A stretch of 64,000 nt of DNA from JAUIIK01 sp963709995 (GTDB lineage Bacteria > Chloroflexota > Chloroflexia > Thermomicrobiales > CFX8), in the NCBI GenBank assembly GCA_963709995.1, contig CAVPYN010000001.1:575707-639706 (forward strand), in the 5' to 3' direction. Under the pieces are notes generated by a model, which saw only the letters and a program-made list of their open reading frames with translations, did no database searches and was not told the DNA's origin. Shown one piece after another: positions 34,726-43,890 of the stretch (positions are counted from its first letter, which is position 1; each line of letters starts with the position of its first letter). Position numbers and translations under genes: made by a program.

Positions 34726-37056
34726 TCAGGTGAGTGTCTGGCGCCCTTCGGCTTCGCTCTCGATCGTCTCCCAGGAGTAGATCATCGGGATGAACTCGAC
34801 GTTGGACCATCGTTCCGCCTGATCGGCATAGTGCTCGCTTCCCGGGTGGCCGGAGCTGCCAAGTGGCACGATCCAGCGGCTGTTGTTCCAATCACCGGTA
34901 TCGAAAATGTAGCGGGCGACCGACGTGCCGGCGACGTTCAGGCTCACCCCCGGGAAGATCGACGCTGCCTGGGGAGTGTCGCCGTCCCCTCCCATAGAAA
35001 CCGACGGGGGGTCGAGGTTCTCGGCGAGATCACGATCCGCCATCGAAAGCGGGTGGGTTGGCGCGGTTGTGTGGACCGCACCCCATCTCCATGCGCTCAT
35101 GTCGTCGCCCATCTGTCCGGCGAGGACGTCCTTCGCCCGATCGTAGGCATCGAGGATCAAGCTGTTCCAGGTTGTGCCATCCGGCAGCATCGAGGCGTCG
35201 TCCTCGCTCAGGAATTGCGGAACCGACCAGTACAGCAGACCGATGGGGCCGACGAGCGGCGGTTCCTCGGCCGCGAACGGGTTGTGTTTGAGTGCCTGGA
35301 ATGCCGGGAGGTTTGAGACGAGACGGGTCAGCTGGTCCCTGAGCGCGATGTATAGTGCGGCCGCGCCGGAATCCTTCTCCATGCCGCCGTCCCAGCCGGA
35401 CAACATCGTTAGACCTTCGTCGTTCAGTCCGGCTTCGGCGCTTGCTTCGAGTAGCCGGGTTACAAAGAGCCTGCTCGGGATCGACAGGCGGTCGGCGTGG
35501 ATCGACGCCATGTCGTCGACCGTCGCATTCTGGATGCCCTGGAGTCGGGTATAGATGCGTAGCGCGCGGCTGTTTGGCGCGAAATCGAGCGCGATGTAGT
35601 GCGGGTAGTCGTTGCCAACGATCCGGTTGTTGGCCGTCGCGACCCAACCGGTATCGGGATTGCGGACGCGCGGCAACTCCTCGAAGGGAACGACACCGTT
35701 CCAATCGTGCGCGCCCGTCCAGCCCGGCACCGGCAGCCAGCCGTTCGCGCGGGAACGGATCGGGAGTTGTCCACGGGTCAGATAGCCGATATTGCCGTCG
35801 ACGTCGCCCATGACGAGGTTGTTGCACGGGTCGACCCAATCCCGCATCGATTCGTCCAGTTCGTCGACCGAGGTCGCCCGGAGCATGGGCAGCAGGCAGT
35901 GGAATCCCGCGTTGGGCTCGACGAGCGCCGAGTACCTGAAGGAAATCGCCGTTCCCGTCAGCGGATCGCCGAGCACGACCGGACCGTTGCGAGTCTCAAC
36001 GATCTCGACCGATTCCGGTTCGCCGTCGCGGACGAAAATGTGCTCGGTTCGATGCTCGGCGTCATGCCACTGGCTGGCGTATTCATACCGGTACGGGTGA
36101 TTCGGATCGAAGTGCTCGACGTAGAGATCCTGGTAGTCCGCCGCGGCATGGGTGATGCCCCAGGCAACGTGTTCGTTGTGCGCGAAGTGCGGGAAGCCCG
36201 GCACGCCGCAGAAGGAGAATCCGATCACATCGAATTCTGGACAGGCCAGATGATTCTGGTAGTAGACGTTCGGGACGTCGAGGGCCCGGTGAGGGTCGCC
36301 GGCGACGAGTGGTTTCCCGGAAGCGGTGCGACTGCCGTGGACCGCCCAGTTGTTGCTCCCGGATTCAAGCTCGCCGAGCCTCGATATCGCGTCCCGACCC
36401 GGGTCGAGTTCGGCGACGTCGCGTAGCAAGCCGTCGAACTTCGCGCCGGGTGGCACGATCAACACTTCGCCGTCGTACGCCTCGGCCCGGAGCCGCATCG
36501 CGAGATCGGGCCCGCCAGCGACAAGGATTCGGGCGCGAAGGAGTTTTGCCAGACCGGTGCCCATCAGGATGTGACGAACCTTGAAGACCGCGCTCGAATG
36601 CCAGGGTTCCCACGGTTCCGGCGAAATGCCCGAGATTGAGTACTCGACGGGCAGGACGTCGGTTGAACGGATAAACGCGTTTACCCCCGCGGCATACGCG
36701 TCCACCATCTCGCGTGTCTCGTCGTTGAAGTGATCGTAATCACGCTTTGAGCTTGCGGTGATCCCGACCCGACGGGCGAAGCGATCGAACAACAGCCCGC
36801 TTCTCCCCACAACTTCGGACCAGCGACCGAGCGCCCTGCGGCGGTCAAACTCCATTTGCCAGAGACGATCCTGGGCATGCGCGAAGCCCTGAGCGAAGAA
36901 TGCGTCATGTAATGTGGTTGCCTTGATATGAGGAATCCCGAAGTGATCGCGCCAGATCTCCACCGGTGCGTCAAGCCCTCCAGTGTCTATCGTGGTCAAA
37001 TAGTCGGGTATTGCCCCGTGAAGATCAGCCGGGTCTATCATCGTCTTCAGGCTCAA
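34726..37056 (-). CDS. Penicillin-acylase-family (Ntn) amidohydrolase
   Basis: A 776-residue precursor of the penicillin G/cephalosporin acylase family. These proteins cut themselves to expose a Ser as the N-terminal nucleophile of the beta chain. Here the candidate is Ser234 in LESGSNNWAV. Other family features are the alpha-chain start VEIWRDHFGIPHI, GFAHAQDRLWQMEFDRRRA and GVPGFPHFAHNEHVAWG. The TTG start at 37056 is preferred (AAAGGA 8 nt upstream); the frame is open to 37203. No signal peptide is visible, which is unusual for a family that normally matures outside the cytoplasm. It hydrolyses an amide such as an N-acyl side chain; natural substrates could include acyl-homoserine lactones. 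Confidence 0.9.
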   Translation of the reverse strand: MSLKTMIDPADLHGAIPDYLTTIDTGGLDAPVEIWRDHFGIPHIKATTLHDAFFAQGFAHAQDRLWQMEFDRRRALGRWSEVVGRSGLLFDRFARRVGITASSKRDYDHFNDETREMVDAYAAGVNAFIRSTDVLPVEYSISGISPEPWEPWHSSAVFKVRHILMGTGLAKLLRARILVAGGPDLAMRLRAEAYDGEVLIVPPGAKFDGLLRDVAELDPGRDAISRLGELESGSNNWAVHGSRTASGKPLVAGDPHRALDVPNVYYQNHLACPEFDVIGFSFCGVPGFPHFAHNEHVAWGITHAAADYQDLYVEHFDPNHPYRYEYASQWHDAEHRTEHIFVRDGEPESVEIVETRNGPVVLGDPLTGTAISFRYSALVEPNAGFHCLLPMLRATSVDELDESMRDWVDPCNNLVMGDVDGNIGYLTRGQLPIRSRANGWLPVPGWTGAHDWNGVVPFEELPRVRNPDTGWVATANNRIVGNDYPHYIALDFAPNSRALRIYTRLQGIQNATVDDMASIHADRLSIPSRLFVTRLLEASAEAGLNDEGLTMLSGWDGGMEKDSGAAALYIALRDQLTRLVSNLPAFQALKHNPFAAEEPPLVGPIGLLYWSVPQFLSEDDASMLPDGTTWNSLILDAYDRAKDVLAGQMGDDMSAWRWGAVHTTAPTHPLSMADRDLAENLDPPSVSMGGDGDTPQAASIFPGVSLNVAGTSVARYIFDTGDWNNSRWIVPLGSSGHPGSEHYADQAERWSNVEFIPMIYSWETIESEAEGRQTLT

Positions 37057-37195
37057 TTTTGAAGTCCTTTCCCGCAACGTTAGTATTGCGTTCCTATGAA
37101 TCGGCATCATAGCCTGTAGCAGGCGGGACTGGTCCACTGTCCTGAGATCAATCCGGCTGGTGACACAGCCTGACTCGAGAGGAATCGTCGGAGCA

Positions 37196-37480
37196 ATGCG
37201 CAAACGTGGAGACTACAAGACACCGGGCGGCAAACTTGTGACCGTCACGTTCGATCTGACCGGGCACCGGATCAGAAATGTTCAAGTCAGCGGGGACTTT
37301 TTCCTTTACCCTGAAGAAGCGCTCGAGGACATTCGTGTTGCCCTGGAAGGGATGCCGCAGGGCGAGCCAGCCGCGACGATTGCCGCACGCATCGACGAGG
37401 CCCTTCCGGCGGAAGTGGAGATGGTGGGGTTTTCCTCCCAGGCTGTTGCGATCGCAGTCGAAAGAGGTATTGCGTCATGA
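37196..37480 (+). CDS. Lipoate-protein ligase accessory domain (LplB-like/LplA C-terminal domain)
   Basis: 94 residues from ATG 37196. The sequence (MRKRGDYKTPGGKLV, then QVSGDFFLYPEEALEDI and MVGFSSQAVAIAVERG) matches the C-terminal accessory domain of lipoate-protein ligase A, here encoded as its own gene before the catalytic subunit. In organisms with a split ligase the accessory protein is needed to activate lipoate to lipoyl-AMP. Its stop overlaps the next start (ATGA), so the two subunits are made in a coupled way. An upstream frame to 37160 exists but lacks a better start. Confidence 0.8.
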   Translation: MRKRGDYKTPGGKLVTVTFDLTGHRIRNVQVSGDFFLYPEEALEDIRVALEGMPQGEPAATIAARIDEALPAEVEMVGFSSQAVAIAVERGIAS

Positions 37481-38292
37481 ACGTACCTGGTGAGCGGCCC
37501 CGACTGTACCCCGAAGGGATTGAAGAACGCTGGCGGGAGCATCGATGGGATGTCGTGGGGCCAACGCCGCTGAAACCGGCAATGAATCTGGCGCTTGACG
37601 AACTCCTGACCCGCCAGGTAGGGCGGGGCGAACGACGGCCGATTATGCGCATCTGGGGTTGGGCGGCTCCCTGCGTCGTCATCGGACGGTTCCAGTCGGT
37701 GTCGAACGAAGTTCACGCGGAACGGGCCGGGGAACTTGGGATCGAAATCGTGCGTAGGGTGAGTGGCGGCGGCGCGATGCTCATCGAGCCAGAGAGCGCG
37801 ATCACCTATTCCGCGTACATGCCGCCGGAAATGGTGCAGGGCCTATCGTTCCAGGAATCGTACGCCTTTCTGGACGGTTGGATTATCGATGCGCTCCGCG
37901 ATCTCGGCATCGACGCCTGGCACGAGCCGCTGAATGACATCACCTCGACGGGCGGAAAAATCGGGGGCGCGGCCCAGGCTCGGAAGTATGGAGCCGTTCT
38001 GCACCACACAACGATGGCCTATGACATGACCCAAGGGCTGCTGACTCAGGTGCTGCGGATAGGGCTTGAGAAGATCAGCGACAAGGGACTGCGCAGCGCT
38101 GAAGCACGAGTCGGCCCGCTCCGGCAACAGACGCAGATGCCGCGCGATGAGATCATCGAGCATCTTCGATCGCGGTTTACGGAGATGACTGGCGCCGAGC
38201 CCTCGGAACTGAGCCGGCAGGACATTGCCAGCGCCGGGGAACTGGTTGAAGAAAAGTTCGGTCGAGACGAGTGGACTTATTTGCTGCCGTAG
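37477..38292 (+). CDS. lplA: Lipoate-protein ligase catalytic subunit (BPL/LPL domain)
   Basis: A 271-residue biotin/lipoate protein ligase fold. The adenylate-binding motif is RRVSGGGA (93-100). The catalytic lysine is K161 in TGGKIGGAAQARK, followed by VLHHTTM. An N-terminal block, MNLALDELL, is family-typical. It attaches lipoate to the E2 and GcvH domains. It lacks the C-terminal accessory domain, which the preceding gene supplies. The two overlap by 4 nt, as in bipartite ligases described from Thermoplasma. Confidence 0.88.
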   Translation: MNVPGERPRLYPEGIEERWREHRWDVVGPTPLKPAMNLALDELLTRQVGRGERRPIMRIWGWAAPCVVIGRFQSVSNEVHAERAGELGIEIVRRVSGGGAMLIEPESAITYSAYMPPEMVQGLSFQESYAFLDGWIIDALRDLGIDAWHEPLNDITSTGGKIGGAAQARKYGAVLHHTTMAYDMTQGLLTQVLRIGLEKISDKGLRSAEARVGPLRQQTQMPRDEIIEHLRSRFTEMTGAEPSELSRQDIASAGELVEEKFGRDEWTYLLP

Positions 38293-38329
38293 CTTCCCAT
38301 GATCGAATTTCGAGGACAGGACGTAGGAG

Positions 38330-38803
38330 ATGAGCAGAGAAACGCTAGGTAGAGAGCAGAGTCTGGAGATGATCTCCAAAGGTTTCCAGGAGTTTCTGGA
38401 GCTTATCGACTCGATCCCCGAGGAGCAGCTGCTCGAACCGGAGACGGTCGGTTCCTGGTCCGGCAAGGATGTTATAGCCGACATCACTGGTTGGGAACGG
38501 GTGGTGAAGGAGTACATCGAAGCAAAGGACCGCGGGTGGCAGGGCTACCTGCCACCCGCCGAGCCAGATGGAACCTGGGATCAGTTCAATCAGTCAAACG
38601 TAGATCCAACGCGGGATTGGTCACTTGATGAAGTGAAAGCCGATTTCGCCAAGACGCACCATGCGTTTATGCGTGTCGCGGCGGGATCGGAACATACTAA
38701 CTGGCAGGCTGTCGTGAGGATCACCAAGATCCACTATGAGGAACATCACGATGATCTGAGGGCAATTCCAGACGTCGTTCGCGCGCGGAACGACCAGGCA
38801 TAG
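38330..38803 (+). CDS. ClbS/DfsB (DinB-like) four-helix bundle protein
   Basis: 157 residues with a DinB-like four-helix pattern. The features are FQEFLELIDSIPEEQL, then GSWSGKDVIADITGWE (usually WSVKDVLAHLAAWE) and a final HYEEHHDDL. The first His of the usual metal site is replaced, while the last His pair is kept, so metal binding is uncertain. Family members include cyclopropane hydrolases that protect against colibactin and thiol transferases. The role here is unknown. It follows the lipoate ligase genes by 37 nt and may share their transcript. Confidence 0.78.
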   Translation: MSRETLGREQSLEMISKGFQEFLELIDSIPEEQLLEPETVGSWSGKDVIADITGWERVVKEYIEAKDRGWQGYLPPAEPDGTWDQFNQSNVDPTRDWSLDEVKADFAKTHHAFMRVAAGSEHTNWQAVVRITKIHYEEHHDDLRAIPDVVRARNDQA

Positions 38804-38913
38804 CCCACCTCCCCCCCGCTAGATTATCCGAATAAATGCTCATGTGAGACCGCCGGACGCCGCCGGTAGAATTGATCTGTCCCACAGTTGGTGGGCGTTG
38901 ACGGAGACAATTG

Positions 38914-40011
38914 ATGGATGCCCAGGAGGTGATTGGCATCGTGACCGATTTCAAGGGCAAGATCTATGACATCGCGGTGATCGGCGGTGGGCCGGTGGGC
39001 CTGTTCGCCGCGTTCTATGCGGGAATGCGGGGCGCGTCGACGATTATCGCTGACTCGTTGGAGGAGCTCGGCGGTGAGCTCATGGCAATTTATCCTGAGA
39101 AATACATCTACGACATAGCTGGATTTCCGGCCATTCTTGCCAAAGATTACGTGGAACCTGCGATCGAACAGGCGCTGTCGATGGGCGCGGAAGTGACCCT
39201 GCGCACCGAAGTGACCGGGCTCGCTCGAGACGATGACCAAGACCTCCTGCGACTGGATACGACGAAGGGCGAGATTCTGGCTCGGACGGTCATCATCTGC
39301 GCTGGGATTGGCGCGTTCGAGCCGAAACGTCTGGATGTCGACGGGGTCGAAGCCTTCGAGGGCGGTAGCGGTGTCCATTATTTCGCCAAGCGGATCGAGG
39401 ACTTCCGCGACAAGAGAGTGCTCATCGTCGGTGGCGGTGACTCGGCGGTTGACTGGGCAGTGACGTTGAGTCCGATCGCCGAACACGTCACCGTTGTTCA
39501 TCGTTCCAAGTTCCGGGCACACGAACACACGGTCCAGCAATTGTTGGATGGCCCTGCGGATGTGTTCTTTCCCGGCTATGTGGTGACGGCGTTAGCGGAA
39601 ACGACCGTCTCGAGTCGGTGACCTATCTGAATACTGACACGGATGAAGAGACAACCATTGCGGTCGACGAGATGATCTGCGCGATCGGTTTCAAGGCCGA
39701 CCTCGGACCACTCAAGACCTGGGGTCTCGAAACCGAGCGCAACCAGATCGTCGTCGACAAGATCACGATGGAGACGAATATCCCGGGCGTGTTCGGCGCC
39801 GGCGACATCGTGACCTACCCGGCAAAGTTCAGGCTCATTGCGACTGGAGTCGCTGAAGCGGTGAGCGCTATAAATCACGCAGTAATCCGTTATCAACCCG
39901 GACGCACGGCTCGACCCCGGTCACTCCACCAACATCATGGAGAAGAAGGCGCGTGAAGAGGAGAAGGCAGCCAAGCGTGAAGGGGCCCTAGCCGCGGCAA
40001 CGGACGACTAG
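38914..40011 (+). CDS. Ferredoxin-NADP reductase, thioredoxin-reductase-like (two frame changes)
   Basis: A TrxR-fold flavoprotein without the CxxC pair, typical of type-2 ferredoxin/flavodoxin-NADP reductases (YumC-like). FAD loop GGGPVG; ELGGELMAIYPEKYIYD; NADPH loop GGGDSAVDWA; C-terminal GAGDI and a final HAVNYINPDARLDPGHSTN block. The main frame ends at 39621. Continuing the family sequence needs a shift near 39600 and another near 39890, after which it runs to the TAG at 40011. ATG 38914 has GGAG 7 nt upstream. The protein would pass electrons between NADPH and ferredoxin. The gene is highly conserved, so the shifts look like sequence errors. Confidence 0.85.
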
Positions 40012-40024
40012 TGTCCCTCAGCGG

Positions 40025-40987
40025 CTAGTCCGTTTTCGGGTGCGCGTCGAAGAAGTCCCAGAGTAGTTCCGTGGCATCGATGTCGAGATTCGTCGCTCCG
40101 AGCGGGCCGCTCGACCTGCGATGGCCGGGCCAGGTGTGTCCCGCGCCATCAAGCGTAATCAGTTCGACGCCAGTTCCACTGCTGCACGGCGCCCAGGACT
40201 CCCGAAATGCTGTCGAGCCATCCCCTGCGATCGTGTCAGGTAGTTGTTCCCCGGTTGGTTGCTGTTGGCAACCATTGAATTCTGCCCAGAAGCTCGCGGC
40301 CACGTGTGCAGATTGAAACTCCCCGAGCTGATCGATCCCCGGGACGATCGGACCTCCGTCATAGGGCACGACATTGTCTGCGGTTCCGTGGAACGCGATG
40401 TATGAGACAGGTTCGACCGGCTGGCAGCTGTCAAAGCTCTGGCTGATGCTCGCCGCCGCGACGAGGCCGACGGCGGCGATACGGTCGCTCATATTGCAGG
40501 CCGTGTGGAATGCGAACATCCCGCCGTTCGAAAGCCCGGTCATGTAGATCCGATTCTGGTCGACTCCAACGTCACGATCCAGCTCGTCAATCAGTGCTTC
40601 GACGAACTGCAGGTTTCTGGTTGCGATATCCGTGTCTGCGAATAGCCCGCCGACACCAGCGTCCAGCCAAGCTCTGGCGAGACCGTCCGGGTACACGGCT
40701 ACGAACGATTCCCGGTCGGCAACCTGGTCAAACCCGGTGAGTTCCCGCATCTCGGATGCACTGGAACCCAAACCGTGAATCACCAGGACGAGCGGCCAGC
40801 CGGCATCCGGGCGAGTCGTGTCTGGAACATGGACGAAATACTCACGATCGTCCTCGCCGACACGGAGCTGAGAGAGTTCTTCAGGCAGCGTCGCTGGCAC
40901 AGCCGGTGATTCATCGCCTGGCGAGCAAGCCTGCAATAGTCCCACCATCGAAACCAGTGCGACGAGTAGTGCCGGCACGGGCGTCAC
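40025..40987 (-). CDS. Secreted lipoprotein esterase, PHB-depolymerase/feruloyl-esterase-like
   Basis: A 320-residue alpha/beta hydrolase of the LpqC/poly(3-hydroxybutyrate) depolymerase group. The N-terminus is a lipoprotein signal with lipobox LLQAC. The oxyanion region is VIHGLGSSASEM, the nucleophile elbow is GLSNGG, the Asp lies near AFHGTADNVVPY, and the His is in DGAGHTWPG. Anchored to the outer face of the membrane, it would cleave short esters such as hydroxyalkanoate oligomers or feruloyl esters. Its start overlaps the stop of the GrpB-like gene by 4 nt, so both are in one operon. Confidence 0.88.
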   Translation of the reverse strand: MTPVPALLVALVSMVGLLQACSPGDESPAVPATLPEELSQLRVGEDDREYFVHVPDTTRPDAGWPLVLVIHGLGSSASEMRELTGFDQVADRESFVAVYPDGLARAWLDAGVGGLFADTDIATRNLQFVEALIDELDRDVGVDQNRIYMTGLSNGGMFAFHTACNMSDRIAAVGLVAAASISQSFDSCQPVEPVSYIAFHGTADNVVPYDGGPIVPGIDQLGEFQSAHVAASFWAEFNGCQQQPTGEQLPDTIAGDGSTAFRESWAPCSSGTGVELITLDGAGHTWPGHRRSSGPLGATNLDIDATELLWDFFDAHPKTD

Positions 40988-41523
40988 TGCCGGTTCCCCG
41001 GCGAGTAGGGAATATCGAGACGTGCGCAGCGCCGCCGCAATGTGTCCTCGATAAACTCTGTCTTTGCCAGGGTATAGACCAGCAACGTCTGGCTGTTCCG
41101 GGCGAGATCCAGTTTCAGACGGGTGTATTCCTCGACGAGGCGAGGATCTTCTCGTAACGCATCACGGAAGAGAATTGTGCGCTGACCGGCCCAGCTCCCG
41201 GACTTGACGATATGCAGGTTCGCATTCGAATCGGTGCGCTTACGCAAGGCGATCCGCAGGTCTTCCTCTCCGGAATCGATGATCCTGAAGCCGATCGCAC
41301 CGAAGACTCCGGCATATGTTTCAACAGGTTCGAGCGATTCGACTTGCATCTGCACGTCAATGATCGGCTTCGCGATCAGTCCCGGCACCGCTGTGCTGCC
41401 GATGTGGTCCAGGCGAATCCGCTCATCGCTCACCTGTCGTTGAATCAGCCGAATTTCTGTTTCATAGTCCGCTATCCAGGTCGGATCGTACGCTGTCAGA
41501 GTGATTTCAGTATGCGTTTTCAC
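40984..41523 (-). CDS. GrpB family protein (UPF0157, nucleotidyltransferase-like)
   Basis: 179 residues with the GrpB signature RLDHIGSTAVPGLIAKPIIDVQM, which corresponds to a minimal nucleotidyltransferase fold (GST and D-x-x motifs). The N-terminus ITLTAYDPTWIADYETE is family-typical. The substrate of the family is not known. It is translationally coupled to the esterase (ATGA overlap). Confidence 0.88.
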   Translation of the reverse strand: MKTHTEITLTAYDPTWIADYETEIRLIQRQVSDERIRLDHIGSTAVPGLIAKPIIDVQMQVESLEPVETYAGVFGAIGFRIIDSGEEDLRIALRKRTDSNANLHIVKSGSWAGQRTILFRDALREDPRLVEEYTRLKLDLARNSQTLLVYTLAKTEFIEDTLRRRCARLDIPYSPGNRQ

Positions 41524-41598
41524 ACGGTCTCCTGTGTCCAGCCAGATCGAGCCGGTTAGTATACACGCCGGGTGCTACGTTACAAGCAGGGAGCATAC

Positions 41599-42522
41599 GT
41601 GACGATCATCATCCGGCGAGCGACCAGACTTGATCTGCCTGGGGCCTACGCCATTCAGCAGGAGTCATCCTTGGACACAGGACTGGAGATTGGCAACGTT
41701 GCGGGAACGGCCGGCGCGGCCATTCCCGCCAAATTCAATCATGAGCTCGAACACGGTCGTTTTCTGGTTGCCGAGGACGAGTCCACCGGGCGCCTGCTCG
41801 GTTTTGGCGGGATGTTTGATCGTGAGAATGTGTCGTTTCTTGCGACGTTCTATGTCCGGCCCTCGGCCCAGCGTGCCGGCCTGGGCGCCGGGCAGCGGCT
41901 TCTCGATGGGCTCTTCGACCGGCCAGGCCGGACACGGTGCGTGGTTAGCTCCCACATCCATCGCGCAATAGCGGTCTATGCACGAAACGACATGCTGCCA
42001 CGCTGGCCGCTTTACATGCTCGAGGGTTCCAGCCCCGGGTTGCTGAACAATCGTGCGGCGGGCATCAAGGCACAACCCGCGGGTCCAGGCGACCCTGGTC
42101 TCGTGGAAATCGATAGTGAAATCGCCGGACGTGGCCGCCGTCTCGTCGATCAGCAGTACTGGGTTGGCACGCACTGCGCGACGCCGTACTGGATCTGCCG
42201 CTCAGGAGAGCACATCGGATACGGATACATTCAGGATCTCGGTCGTAGTGTGGACGCGAGGTGGAATGGCGAAACAACATGCATCGGGCCGGTCGGTGTG
42301 TTCGATCCAGAGGATGCCGCCGCGGCTGTGGACGCGCTGGTTGGCATTGCGAGAGAGATTTCCAATCGGGTGGTGATTCACGTGCCGGGAGCTCACCCCG
42401 CGCTGGCGGTCCTGTTTGCAGCCGGATTCCGGATCTTCTATCAGGCAGTCTTTTGCTGTTCGGCGGGGTCGGGGCCATTTGACCCCACTTGCTACCTTCC
42501 GGCGGATACGATAACCCTCTGA
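41599..42522 (+). CDS. Two-domain GNAT-like acetyltransferase
   Basis: 307 residues from GTG 41599, with an AGGGAG ribosome site 6 nt upstream. The N-terminal domain is a GNAT fold (VRPSAQRAGLGAGQRLLDGL, the acetyl-CoA pyrophosphate loop). The C-terminal half (residues about 165-307) has a second, weaker GNAT-like pattern without a clear acetyl-CoA loop. Substrates are unknown. It is divergent from the GrpB/esterase operon and followed 86 nt later by the Gfo/Idh/MocA gene. Confidence 0.78.
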   Translation: MTIIIRRATRLDLPGAYAIQQESSLDTGLEIGNVAGTAGAAIPAKFNHELEHGRFLVAEDESTGRLLGFGGMFDRENVSFLATFYVRPSAQRAGLGAGQRLLDGLFDRPGRTRCVVSSHIHRAIAVYARNDMLPRWPLYMLEGSSPGLLNNRAAGIKAQPAGPGDPGLVEIDSEIAGRGRRLVDQQYWVGTHCATPYWICRSGEHIGYGYIQDLGRSVDARWNGETTCIGPVGVFDPEDAAAAVDALVGIAREISNRVVIHVPGAHPALAVLFAAGFRIFYQAVFCCSAGSGPFDPTCYLPADTITL

Positions 42523-42608
42523 ACTGCCCGGGCGTAGTCCATCCGCGACCGGAATCTCCGTGCTACCGTGAGCGGTCTAAAATCAGAATACCTGAGAGGA
42601 ACTAGTCG

Positions 42609-43733
42609 ATGAGTGATAGCAAATTGCGAGTGGCCGTCCTTGGGGCTGGCGCATGGGCTGAATCGGCACATATCCCGGGCTGGATTCGAGATCCGCGCGC
42701 CGAACTCGTCGCAATTTGCGACCCCGTCGCGGACCGGGCGAAAGCATTTGCCCGCAAGTTCGACGTTGCCGAGTCCAGCGACGATTGGGAGCAAGTCATT
42801 TCTCGAACCGATATCGACGTGATCGATGTATGTACGCCATCCAGCACCCACTTTGAGCTCTCATGGGCTGCCCTGGAAAGCGGCAAGCACGTCTTGTGTG
42901 AGAAGCCGGTGGCGTTCGATTTCAGGGGCACGCGCAAGGCTGCCGATCTGGCCCGTAGCAAGGGGCTCAAGACGAAGCTCGGGTTCACGTTCCGGTACAG
43001 TCCGGGTGTTCGATACGCCTGGTCGCTGATCGAAGACGGCTTCGTTGGCCGGCCATTCTTCTTCAATGGATATGAACAGAACTCCCAGTGGATCGATCCG
43101 GAAACCCCGCTCCGGCAGGTCGACCTCGATGCCGATCAGAATGAGCTACAGGTTTCCTCGCTCGAAGGCTACGGCGCGCCGGTGATCGACATCGGCCACT
43201 GGTGGGTCGGCGCAGATTACTCGAGTGTCGTTGGAACGATGCGCAACTTCATTCCGGAGCGCCGGGTGCGCGACGCCGGCAATCAGATGATGCGGATGAA
43301 CATTGACGATGGCACAGTCTATCTGACTGAATACGCCAACGGGGCGATTGGCTCGATTCAGACGAGCTATGTAACGGTCGGCAACTATCCTGGCATCGAG
43401 GCGAGGATCTACGGCGAGAAGGGCGCGATCATCTGCCGTCTGGTCGAGGAGTTCGGCGTGGCAGAGACGATCAAGGTCGCGACGCCGGATGACGTCGAGT
43501 TTCGTGAGCTGGAGATCCCCAAGGAGTTCTATCCAGTGGGCGGCCACCCGCGGGAGTCATGGCGCTCGCTCTTCTATGCAAACCTGATCCGGGATTTCAT
43601 CGACGAGATCGACGAGGGTGGCGAGCGCAATCAAGGGAACTTCGATGATGGCGCGTGGGTGCAGGAAGCGATCAACGCGGTTGAGCTTTCATTCCGCGAG
43701 CGCCGGTGGGTGGATCTCCCGCTGGAGGACTGA
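42609..43733 (+). CDS. Gfo/Idh/MocA family oxidoreductase
   Basis: A 374-residue NAD(P)-dependent dehydrogenase. The Rossmann loop is VLGAGAWAESAHIPG (residues about 10-24), the conserved substrate-side motif is CEKPVAFD with its Lys, and a C-terminal alpha/beta domain carries the active-site His in DIGHWWVG. It oxidises or reduces a sugar, inositol or related polyol. The ribosome site GAGAGGAA lies about 8 nt before ATG 42609. No sugar transporter is adjacent, so the substrate stays open. Confidence 0.9.
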   Translation: MSDSKLRVAVLGAGAWAESAHIPGWIRDPRAELVAICDPVADRAKAFARKFDVAESSDDWEQVISRTDIDVIDVCTPSSTHFELSWAALESGKHVLCEKPVAFDFRGTRKAADLARSKGLKTKLGFTFRYSPGVRYAWSLIEDGFVGRPFFFNGYEQNSQWIDPETPLRQVDLDADQNELQVSSLEGYGAPVIDIGHWWVGADYSSVVGTMRNFIPERRVRDAGNQMMRMNIDDGTVYLTEYANGAIGSIQTSYVTVGNYPGIEARIYGEKGAIICRLVEEFGVAETIKVATPDDVEFRELEIPKEFYPVGGHPRESWRSLFYANLIRDFIDEIDEGGERNQGNFDDGAWVQEAINAVELSFRERRWVDLPLED

Positions 43734-43890
43734 TGCATCGCAGCGGTGGGACAAGCCGTGGGTCCCGGTGGGTGTGAAGTCCATTCGGCGTGTTAAAGTC
43801 CTGAATCATTCTCTGGCCCGTTCCTGGCCAGAAACTGAACCTGCGGGGCTAGCCGCCACGTTGCCCGCCTGAAGCTGGAGAACCATTGCC

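Noticed and set aside
35599..36426. 275-codon plus-strand frame inside the penicillin-acylase gene
   Set aside because: Opposite conserved Ntn-hydrolase sequence; no start site or domain supports it.
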